Assembly (NCBI RefSeq): GCF_902833905.1
Contig: NZ_CADFGP010000005.1
Location: 1 to 64,000, forward strand
Direction of reading: 5' to 3'
Source of the DNA: Paraburkholderia tuberum STM678
Lineage (GTDB): Bacteria > Pseudomonadota > Gammaproteobacteria > Burkholderiales > Burkholderiaceae
DNA: 64,000 nucleotides
A program made the position numbers and the translations under genes. A model generated the notes under the pieces. That model saw only the letters and a list, made by a program, of their open reading frames with translations. It ran no database searches and had not been told where the DNA came from. This document shows, one piece after another, positions 54,972 through 62,068 of this stretch. Position 1 is the first letter of the stretch. Each line of letters begins with the position of its first letter.

Positions 54972-56345
54972 ATGCCCCTTCGCGATAAAACGCCCTTCGC
55001 GCCCGGGCCGTCCTTACGGTCGCGAGTCGCGACCTATGTACGACACCCTGTGTTCGTCGGCGCGCTGGCCTTCGTCGTCGGGCTCACACTGGCGCTCGGC
55101 ATCTGGCGCCGGCTGGCGCAATGGTCGCTGCGCGAAGCCCCGCTCCGGGACAACAGCTTGCTGACGGCATGCATCGCCGCTGCCTGTCTGTTCGCCGTCG
55201 TGGCCTTTCTGCTTGCCCGCGCACGCGGCGTCTCGACCTTGACTAGCGAGGCGCGAAGCCAGTCGAGCGTCAACGAGGCACGCATGATGGCGATCATCCG
55301 CTCGTCGATGGAAGCCATCATCACCATCGATGAACGACAGAAGATTGTCATCTTCAACCCGATGGCCGAACAGGTATTCGGCTGCAGCGCGGCGGACGCG
55401 CTCGGCGCTTCGCTGTCGCGCTTCATTCCGGAACGTTTTCGCGCGGCGCACGAGCGGCATGTCGACCAGTTCGGCGTCACGGGCGTGTCCGACCGCCAGA
55501 TGGGCAAACAGCAGCGCGTGCTATTCGGGCTGCGCAGCAACGGCGAAGAATTTCCGATCGAAGCGTCGATTTCCCAGGTGGCCGACGGTGACAGCAAGCT
55601 GTACACAGTCATGCTGCGCGACATCACGGAACGGGTCAAAGCGGAGAACGCGCAGCGCAAATCGCGCGAGGAATTGCGCGAACTGTCGGCCAATCTGCAG
55701 ATGGTTCGCGAGGACGAAAAAACCCGTATTGCCCGCGAATTGCACGACGACCTCGGCCAGCAGTTGACCGCACTGAAAATGGACCTTTCATCGGTCGAAC
55801 AGGCGCTCGAAGCCACCGCCGAGTCCGGGATTCTGCGGCAACTCAGCGACATGCGACGGCTGATCGACGCGACGGTCGCGTCGGTGCGCCGGATCGCGGC
55901 CGACCTGCGCCCGGTCATGCTCGACGATCTCGGCCTGATCCCGGCCATCGAATGGCTCGCCAACGACTTTACGAACCGCTACGGCATCGAGGTGAAACGT
56001 GACATCGAAGTCGGCGACACACCCTTTACGCCGGCAGGCGCAACCACACTATTCCGCATCGTGCAGGAGGCGCTCACCAACGTCACCCGCCACGCGCAAG
56101 CCACGCTCGTCACGCTGACGGTGCGCCGCGAAGAGGACGCCTGCATTGTGCGAGTGGCGGACAACGGTCATGGTGTGGGCCGTTCGGACGCGCGCGCCGA
56201 AAAATCGTTCGGGCTGCTCGGGATCCGCGAACGTGCGCATATGCTAGGCGGCACCGTCGAAATACATACGTCCAGCGGCAAGGGCTTTTCACTGACCGTC
56301 ACGTTTCCGGCCGCGGCCGTGCAACAGCAGGAGACGCTAACATGA
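54972..56345 (+). CDS. PAS-domain sensor histidine kinase (NarX/DegS-like HisKA_3)
   Basis: 457 residues from ATG 54972 (GAGG upstream); the frame is open from 54870 but that part lacks features. Two membrane helices are followed by a PAS domain (SSMEAIITIDERQKIVIFNP, MAEQVFGCSAAD) that could bind haem or flavin. HisKA_3 with the phospho-acceptor in ARELHDDLGQQLTALKMDL and an ATPase domain (ADNGHGVGR, FGLLGIRERA) complete it. Its stop overlaps the start of the response regulator (ATGA). Probably senses redox or oxygen status. Confidence 0.88.
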   Translation: MPLRDKTPFAPGPSLRSRVATYVRHPVFVGALAFVVGLTLALGIWRRLAQWSLREAPLRDNSLLTACIAAACLFAVVAFLLARARGVSTLTSEARSQSSVNEARMMAIIRSSMEAIITIDERQKIVIFNPMAEQVFGCSAADALGASLSRFIPERFRAAHERHVDQFGVTGVSDRQMGKQQRVLFGLRSNGEEFPIEASISQVADGDSKLYTVMLRDITERVKAENAQRKSREELRELSANLQMVREDEKTRIARELHDDLGQQLTALKMDLSSVEQALEATAESGILRQLSDMRRLIDATVASVRRIAADLRPVMLDDLGLIPAIEWLANDFTNRYGIEVKRDIEVGDTPFTPAGATTLFRIVQEALTNVTRHAQATLVTLTVRREEDACIVRVADNGHGVGRSDARAEKSFGLLGIRERAHMLGGTVEIHTSSGKGFSLTVTFPAAAVQQQETLT

Positions 56346-56989
56346 TTCGCGTGCTGATAGCCGACGATCACGCGCTCGTGCGCGATGGCCTGCGACATAT
56401 TTTGCAAAACACAAACGGCTTCGAAGTGGCCGGAGAAGCCAGCGACAGCGTCAGTACGATTGCTCTGGTTCGCTCGCACCCGGCCGATGTGCTGGTGCTG
56501 GATCTGTCGATGCCGGGGCGCAACGGCGTCGAGTTGATCAAGCAGATCAAGGACGAGATGCCAGCGCTGCGCATTCTCGTACTCACCATGCATGCGGAGC
56601 AACAGTACGCCGTGCGTGCTTTCAAAGCCGGTGCATCGGGCTATCTCACCAAGGAGAGCGCGAGCGCGGAACTGGTCTCGGCGGTGAGCAAGGTCGCCTC
56701 CGGCGGCGTCTATGTCAGTCTCGCGATGGCCGAGCGCTTCGCGCAAAGCCTGAACGAGCCCGCCGACACACTGCCCCACCAGCGCCTGTCGGATCGCGAA
56801 TTCGACGTTTTCCGGCGCATCGCCGCAGGACAAACCCTCACGGAAATTGCCACCGAATTATGTGTCAGCAGCAAGACGGTAAGCACCTATAAAACCCGCA
56901 TTCTCGAGAAAATGCAGATGCCGCACGAAGCCGCGCTGGTGCGCTACGCGCTGCGCCACAAGCTGCTCGGGGAAGACGACGAAATCTAG
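56342..56989 (+). CDS. NarL/FixJ-family response regulator
   Basis: 215 residues. The receiver domain has the acidic pair (RVLIADDHALVRDGL), the phospho-acceptor Asp in VLVLDLSMPGRNG and Lys in YLTKESA. The LuxR-type HTH is LSDREFDVFRRIAAGQTLTE with VSSKTVSTYKTRILEKM. Overlaps the kinase gene by four bases, so the two form a two-component pair controlling stress or low-oxygen genes. Confidence 0.92.
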   Translation: MIRVLIADDHALVRDGLRHILQNTNGFEVAGEASDSVSTIALVRSHPADVLVLDLSMPGRNGVELIKQIKDEMPALRILVLTMHAEQQYAVRAFKAGASGYLTKESASAELVSAVSKVASGGVYVSLAMAERFAQSLNEPADTLPHQRLSDREFDVFRRIAAGQTLTEIATELCVSSKTVSTYKTRILEKMQMPHEAALVRYALRHKLLGEDDEI

Positions 56990-57178
56990 CGCCGTCACGG
57001 CGCCGCTGTCACTGGGTCCGCTCCGTCGTGACCCCCGTCACATCCGTGGCTCCTCGCGCGGCTGCTTTGCCGTCACAGAGTGTGTGTAGGAAATTTCCTA
57101 CAACACTTCGCGCTCGCCTACCCGAAGCTCGTTCCCCGCTGATTTTATTTTGAGATGACGCGGCCGATACTTCGAGCC

Positions 57179-57610
57179 ATGAACACAAGCCCGTCACACC
57201 CAGCCGTACGCGTGTTCCTCGTGGACGACGCGATTTCGATCAGGAAACGGGTCGCCGCGCGTTTCGGTGCGATCGAAGGCGTCGAGATCGTCGGTGAAGC
57301 GGAGGAACCCGGTGCGGCACTGGACGGCATCGGCGCGACGGCAGCCGACGTCGTGGTGATGGATTTACATCTGAGCGGCGGCAGCGGCATCGACCTGCTG
57401 CGCAACCTCGCGCAGAGCATGTCCACCGTGATCACGATCGTACTCACGAATCATTCGGGCACGTGGTTCAGGCAGGCGTGCGTCGCCAACGGCGCGCAGT
57501 ACTTCTTCGACAAGACCAGTGAATTCGATCTTGCATGCAACACCATCGAGCGAATTGCCCACGAGCATTGCGCGCGCGGTCTCTACCATCTCGGAGCCCA
57601 TCATGTCTGA
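57179..57610 (+). CDS. Receiver-only response regulator
   Basis: 143 residues from ATG 57179 (an ATG at 57155 is also in frame). The receiver fold is RVFLVDDAISIRKRVAARFG with phospho-acceptor Asp in VVVMDLHLSGGSGIDLL and VLTNHSG, and Lys in YFFDKTSEF. No output domain follows, so it acts through protein contacts or phosphotransfer. Its 3' end overlaps the fnr start by eight bases, so it is co-expressed with FNR. Confidence 0.85.
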   Translation: MNTSPSHPAVRVFLVDDAISIRKRVAARFGAIEGVEIVGEAEEPGAALDGIGATAADVVVMDLHLSGGSGIDLLRNLAQSMSTVITIVLTNHSGTWFRQACVANGAQYFFDKTSEFDLACNTIERIAHEHCARGLYHLGAHHV

Positions 57611-58385
57611 CGTTGCCGAATATTCCCAGACCCGGACCATCGCGCAGATTCCGCTGCACGCGCTGAAAGATCCCGGATTCGCACCGGCCCGGCCGAAGCA
57701 CGGCGGCGCCAACTGCCCGAGTTGCGCGATGCGTGCTTCCTGCTTGCCGGAAGGTCTGACGGCGACAGAGACCGAACGGGTCGACGCGCTGATCTGCCCT
57801 TCGCGCACGATCAAAAATGGCGAATCCCTGTTTCGCGCAGGCGATTCGTTCCAGAGCATCTACGCAGTTCGCGCGGGCTCGTTCAAGACCGTCGTGATGC
57901 ATCGCGACGGCCGTGAACAGGTCACCGGGTTTCATCTTGCGGGCGATGTGCTGGGTCTCGACGGCATCGGTTCAGGCAAGCATAGCTGCGATGGGCTCGC
58001 CATCGAGGACAGCAAGGTCTGCATCATCCCGTTCCATTTGCTCGAAGCCATGTGCCGCGACGTCAAGGCATTGCAGCAGCATGTGCACAGGTTGATGGGC
58101 GGCGAGATCGTGCGCGAGGCGACGCTGATGATGCTGCTCGGCACGATGTCCGCGGACCAGCGGGTCGCGACGTTCCTGCTGAACCTGTCGGGCAAGCTCA
58201 AGTCGCGCGGTTATTCGCAGGCGGAATTTCATCTGCGCATGACGCGGGAAGAGATCGGCAGCTACCTCGGGATGAAACTCGAAACCGTCAGCCGTATGCT
58301 GTCGAAGTTTCAGAAGGACGGCCTGCTCGATACCCACGGCAAGCAGATCAGGATTCTCGACAGGGAAGGTCTCGCCCGCGTTTAG
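57603..58385 (+). CDS. fnr: FNR-type oxygen-sensing transcriptional regulator
   Basis: 260 residues from ATG 57603 (GGAG upstream). The N-terminal cluster motif CPSCAMRASC gives Cys 38, 41 and 47, and a further Cys (about 129) lies in SGKHSCDG. Together these match the four ligands of the oxygen-labile [4Fe-4S] cluster of FNR. A cyclic-nucleotide-fold domain and HTH (REEIGSYLGMKLETVSRMLS) follow; the E-x2-S-R element of the recognition helix reads TTGAT-type half-sites. At least nine such sites lie in this window, making it the likely local master regulator. Confidence 0.93.
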   Translation: MSDVAEYSQTRTIAQIPLHALKDPGFAPARPKHGGANCPSCAMRASCLPEGLTATETERVDALICPSRTIKNGESLFRAGDSFQSIYAVRAGSFKTVVMHRDGREQVTGFHLAGDVLGLDGIGSGKHSCDGLAIEDSKVCIIPFHLLEAMCRDVKALQQHVHRLMGGEIVREATLMMLLGTMSADQRVATFLLNLSGKLKSRGYSQAEFHLRMTREEIGSYLGMKLETVSRMLSKFQKDGLLDTHGKQIRILDREGLARV

Positions 58386-58405
58386 CCGCGCGCGCTCGCC
58401 GCCGT

Positions 58406-58419
58406 TTGATCGGAGTCAA
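58406..58419. promoter_or_regulatory. FNR-type box TTGAT-CGGA-GTCAA
   Basis: Consensus match immediately upstream of a nitroreductase remnant and 21 bases after the fnr stop. Confidence 0.6.
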
Positions 58420-58723
58420 GCCCGCCGTAGCGCATCAGACACTCGTCGCCGGCTCGCCATTGCTGCTGTGCATCGGCACCGGCACGGACGACGCGGCCGC
58501 ATGGCTCGCGGCCGGGCAGGCGCTCGAACGGGTGCTGCTCACCGCCGCCTCCGAAGGCATGACGGCTTCCTACCTGAATCAACCGATCGAAGCGGCTTCG
58601 CTGCGCGAGCGCCTGCGCGCCGCGCTCAATCTGGACGCCGTCCCGCAACTGCTGATCGGGGTTGGCCGTGGCGGCGCCGTGCGGCATTCGTCGCGGCGCC
58701 CACTTGCCGAAGTGGTGTCGTAG
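58410..58723 (+). pseudogene. C-terminal remnant of an Acg-like nitroreductase
   Basis: The frame ending at 58723 reads GVKPAVAHQTLVAGSPLLLC, then WLAAGQALERVLLTAASEGM and PQLLIGVGRGGAVRHSSRRP. This is the C-terminal half of the Acg-type nitroreductase family often found in dormancy regulons. The N-terminal half is missing; the surviving part begins at the FNR box. A deletion seems to have removed the first half of the gene but kept the regulatory site. Confidence 0.6.
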
Positions 58724-58767
58724 AGCGGCGCAGTCAAAGGGCCGATCAGCGACCCGGCCGCGCGGCT

Positions 58768-59043
58768 TCAATCGCGGAAGCGAAAGTAGCCGCTGTGCAT
58801 CATGACCGGCTTCGCGCCCACTTCTTTCAGCAAATTTCGCGCGGCGGCCTCGATGGGCAGCCGGTGTGTATCGAACGCTTCGATCAGATCGTCTTCACGC
58901 AACGACGGCGCGCCGAAGTGGTCTTCCAGCGCCTCCGCGGTAATGGCGCACTGCACGCGCTCACCGTCGACCTCCGCCGGAAAGGCGACGACGAGATCGC
59001 GCGCGCAGTACTCGGGACGTTCCTGCGGGAAATGGATATGCAT
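58768..59043 (-). CDS. DUF1488-type small protein
   Basis: 91 residues from ATG 59043. The start MHIHFPQERPEYCARDLVVA and the middle VQCAITAEALEDHFGAPSLR fit the DUF1488 family, small single-domain proteins of unknown function. Encoded opposite to the flanking island genes. Confidence 0.6.
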   Translation of the reverse strand: MHIHFPQERPEYCARDLVVAFPAEVDGERVQCAITAEALEDHFGAPSLREDDLIEAFDTHRLPIEAAARNLLKEVGAKPVMMHSGYFRFRD

Positions 59044-59271
59044 GGCCGGTACCTGTGAGAGTGAAAGTACGTGGCTTGAACAAAGCCGACGGAAGCGGCG
59101 CGGATAACCAGAGTGCGGCCACGCTCGGCGCTCCGATGTGTTCAGAATAGACCCGCTTGAAACGTCGCCAATTTTTTGGTGGCGATCCTGGCTGACTCGG
59201 ATCAAGCGGGTGACATCACCTGACGGCAGGCCTCGAACAGCCCCATGTTCGCGAAAGCCGGTTGATTTGAG

Positions 59272-59285
59272 TCAATCATTAAATG
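59272..59285. promoter_or_regulatory. FNR-type box TTGAT-TTGA-GTCAA
   Basis: Consensus match right at the 5' edge of a second nitroreductase remnant. Confidence 0.6.
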
Positions 59286-59470
59286 CCGCGGTGGTCGTGC
59301 AGAACGTCTATCTCTTCTGCGCGGCCGGAGGACTCGCTGTCGCGGCGCGCGGCTGGCTCAACCGCAGTGCGCTGAGCGTCGAAATGCGCCTGCCGCGCGA
59401 CAGCATTCCGGTGCTCGCTCAAACGGTGGGCAACTTTGATTTATCCGCTGGCGCCGGCGACGCCCGATGA
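59280..59470 (+). pseudogene. C-terminal remnant of a nitroreductase
   Basis: In frame with the stop at 59470: LNAAVVVQNVYLFCAAGGLA, then ARGWLNRSALSVEMRLPRDS and VLAQTVG. This matches the flavin-binding end of nitroreductases. The first two-thirds of the gene are absent and the remnant begins within ten bases of an FNR box, as in the neighbour at 58410. Confidence 0.6.
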
Positions 59471-59509
59471 CTCACGCAAACGCTCGATGGAGCGCGGGCA
59501 AACGTCGGC

Positions 59510-59523
59510 TTGACGTGAGTCAA
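59510..59523. promoter_or_regulatory. FNR-type box TTGAC-GTGA-GTCAA
   Basis: Consensus match centred 64 bases upstream of the cytochrome c start at 59581. An FNR-activated promoter here would start near 59558. Confidence 0.7.
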
Positions 59524-59580
59524 TTGCAACCGCGTCGTCAAACGTAGACTGAGCCTGCAACCTTTCGTGGAGTGCGTCTC

Positions 59581-59922
59581 GTGAAAGCCATGTTTCCGCC
59601 GTACCTGGCCGCGCATGTCGTCGGGCTCCTGCTGACAGCAAGCGGCGCGGCGTTCGCGCAGTCCGAGCCGACCGCCCTCGTCGATCAACAGCATTGCATG
59701 TTCTGCCATACCCGCGACGCGCCGTTTCTCGCCCCTTCGTTCCAGCAGATCGCGGAACGTTATCGCAACGAGCCGAATGCGCAGGTGATGCTCGAACACA
59801 AACTGCGGGTCGGCGGCAAGGCGCATTGGGGCGACATGGCCATGCCGCTGCCGCCAGATCGCGGTGGACCGCTTACGCCCGAAGACGCCCACACGCTGAT
59901 CCAGTGGGTCCTGAGTCAATGA
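59581..59922 (+). CDS. Class I c-type cytochrome (c551-like)
   Basis: 113 residues from GTG 59581, with GGAG eight bases upstream (GTG 59572 is in frame but too close). A signal peptide ends AFA. The haem motif is CMFCH (QHCMFCHTRD) and the axial Met is probably in GDMAMPLPP. A small soluble periplasmic electron carrier under FNR control, suited to low-oxygen respiration. Confidence 0.85.
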   Translation: MKAMFPPYLAAHVVGLLLTASGAAFAQSEPTALVDQQHCMFCHTRDAPFLAPSFQQIAERYRNEPNAQVMLEHKLRVGGKAHWGDMAMPLPPDRGGPLTPEDAHTLIQWVLSQ

Positions 59923-59981
59923 ACAGCAACGAACCGACTAGCCGCTTACTGCGGACGCACTTGGTACAGATGGAGAAAATC

Positions 59982-60356
59982 ATGCGCCTGACCATCCACC
60001 TCGACACATTCGACCGTGTCAATCGGATGGCATTCGCCATCCTGTGGCTCGACAACGAAACGCGTCAATGGTCGCGCGAGGGGCACCTGGGCCTCGAACT
60101 GCCCGAATGGGGCACGCTGCAAGTCGACTGCGGCAATACACTCGTGTGCGGCCCGCACGATTCGGTGCCCTGCTGTGTGCTTGAGGGGCTTGATCTGAAC
60201 GTGTCCGGCGGCCCGTTCGAAGGTGAGGCCGGGCGTGCGCAATGGTGCGCCAATGCAGGCAGGACGCTGATGAGCGGCCACTGGCACATTCAATGTGTCG
60301 ACCACGAGGGCGCGGAGCCTGAAAATGGCATTTTCGCGGATGACGACACTGCCTGA
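59982..60356 (+). CDS. Protein of unknown function
   Basis: 124 residues from ATG 59982 (TGGAGAAA upstream). No signal peptide. It has alternating beta-strand patterns (MRLTIHLDTFDRVNRMAFAI, then GLELPEWGTLQVDCGNTLVC) and five Cys residues, three of them close together (NTLVCGPHDSVPCCVLEGLD). A metal or redox role is possible. Lies between the FNR-controlled cytochrome gene and another unknown. Confidence 0.5.
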   Translation: MRLTIHLDTFDRVNRMAFAILWLDNETRQWSREGHLGLELPEWGTLQVDCGNTLVCGPHDSVPCCVLEGLDLNVSGGPFEGEAGRAQWCANAGRTLMSGHWHIQCVDHEGAEPENGIFADDDTA

Positions 60357-60392
60357 ACCTTATTTGAACCGTCACGACAACGAGGTGCGCTC

Positions 60393-60878
60393 ATGGGATT
60401 GACCGCGGATCTGGACGGCGTACGGCACGCGTATGGACTCTGTTTCGTGCGCGCCCCGTGGGCCTATTTCACGCGTGTGCCACTCGATCAGCAATGGGGC
60501 GACGGCTGGGAACAGGTGCCGTATGAACAACATGCCGGCGTCCCCTACGCTGACATGCCGCAGCAGATTCTGACGGTCGCCTTCGACGGTCCCTTGTATC
60601 CGCCCGATGCGGGCTACGACGGCAAGACGCGCAGCGTCATCGAGATCAATCGGGGCGACGCTCCGTGGCTGCGCACGCAGGATCTCATCAGCAACGCGCC
60701 GATTCACATCATGGCTGGCGTGACGCTCGAATCGTTTGTCGAGCAGGTCGAGCTTGCTGGCGGCCGCGTGTTTGCTCCGCTCGGCTGGGGCGCGTTGCGG
60801 CTCGAACGTTGCGAGCGGGACCAGCCGGGTGACGCGCCGGCGTCGACGGCTTCCGCACCTAAGGCGAGCAACGTCTGA
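60393..60878 (+). CDS. Protein of unknown function
   Basis: 161 residues with GAGGTGCG before ATG 60393. A repeat of aromatic and acidic residues (CFVRAPWAYFTRVPLDQQWG) leads to a beta-rich region (QQILTVAFDGPLYPPDAGYD) and an Ala/Pro tail. No signal peptide. Family not recognised; context is the low-oxygen island. Confidence 0.5.
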   Translation: MGLTADLDGVRHAYGLCFVRAPWAYFTRVPLDQQWGDGWEQVPYEQHAGVPYADMPQQILTVAFDGPLYPPDAGYDGKTRSVIEINRGDAPWLRTQDLISNAPIHIMAGVTLESFVEQVELAGGRVFAPLGWGALRLERCERDQPGDAPASTASAPKASNV

Positions 60879-60969
60879 GGCGCACGCTGCGCGGGCCTCG
60901 ATCCCGCGCCCTCCACGCATCGCCCTCCCGGCGCCATGCCCGCGAACTCTCACTCGAAAACTTGCCCGG

Positions 60970-61641
60970 TCATTGCCCGCTCTCCCATCCCCCACCCAGC
61001 GCCGCATATAACGCGACCGTATCCTGCAGCCGTTGCGCCACGCCCTGTAGCCACGCGATGCGCGCCATGAACTCGGCTTTCGTGTATGCGACGTAGCCGA
61101 GCGATTTCACCACTTGCTTGATATGCGCGATATCGGCTGGCGACTTCGGCTCGACGAGGATGTACGAGGTGGTGTAGCGGGTCGTGGGGATGTAGGTGAT
61201 AGCACGCTTGTAAGTGGTGTAGAGCGTGGGTGTGCCGAACAGGCCGCTGCTCGCGACAGTCGCGATGCCGACCACCACGCCGCGATGATCGTTCAGCTCG
61301 AAATCCGTGCCGAGCGTGGGGTTCTTCAGCTTCACTAACTCGGCGATCGTCGATCGCGATGAAGCCGTTCTCGGCATAGATGTCTTCGATCTTGCCCTGC
61401 TTCATGATCGGCCAGCCGAACAGGCTGGCGTCGTCGAGTCCGATCACCGTGACGGCCTGATAAGTGCCGTCGCGCAGCTTGACCAGCGCGCCGCCCGAAT
61501 ACAGCGGCACCGCGTATTTGACGCCGTCGGTGCTGCGTACCGCGTCGAGGACGTAGTCCGGCATGCCCTCCTCCAATCCCGGCCAACGCTGTGAAAATGG
61601 CCACTGCGGCGACGATGATTCTTGGTTCTGCGCGGACCATG
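60970..61641 (-). pseudogene. ABC permease remnant joined to an outer-membrane efflux tail
   Basis: Pieces in three minus-strand frames from ATG 61641: [19 protein letters not shown] (membrane start), then [20 protein letters not shown] with ASLFGWPIMKQGKIEDIYAE (MacB-like periplasmic domain), then LKNPTLGTDFELNDHRGVVV and RAITYIPTTRYTTSYILVEP. The last frame ends DTVALYAALGGGWES, which is the C-terminus of NodT/RND outer-membrane factors. The gene is frameshifted, and a deletion has joined it to an unrelated neighbour. Confidence 0.65.
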
Positions 61642-61741
61642 ATGTCCTTCCTCCGTCAGTTGACGCACGCGATGTCTGAGCGCGTGTCGGCTTGCGAGCC
61701 GTCGCGACGAATCCATCATCGACCCGATAGCGCTATTGCAA

Positions 61742-61755
61742 TTGATACGCGTCAA
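61742..61755. promoter_or_regulatory. FNR-type box TTGAT-ACGC-GTCAA
   Basis: Consensus match about 107 bases upstream of the ABC-permease remnant on the minus strand. Confidence 0.6.
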
Positions 61756-61844
61756 GCATCGGTTGCTTTGCGTGGTCAGTGCCACGTGACGGCAGGCGCG
61801 GCGACATCCGGCCGGGGAAATGTTGCAGTGCGCCCGTCAGCGTG

Positions 61845-61962
61845 CGTCGCGGTGGCCGAGGCCGCAGTGGTCGGCCGTCCCGACGATACCTTCGGGGAAG
61901 CGATCGTGGCGTTCATGGTGCTCAAGACGGCGCGGCCGAACGGCCCGGACCGACGCGTCTGA
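61845..61962 (+). pseudogene. C-terminal scrap of an acyl-CoA/acetyl-CoA synthetase
   Basis: About 38 codons ending at 61962 read [20 protein letters not shown] followed by VAFMVLK, the hinge-proximal C-terminal domain of AMP-forming acyl-CoA synthetases. Everything before it is missing, and the invariant catalytic Lys region after it is missing too. Confidence 0.55.
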
Positions 61963-62068
61963 TCGCAACTCGTCGTTCATCGCGTCGCCCCATCTCGGCC
62001 GACGGCAATCGAGACGCATGAAAGCCGCAGATTAGCGAGCCTATCGGCCTCATTCATATGAATTTCAC

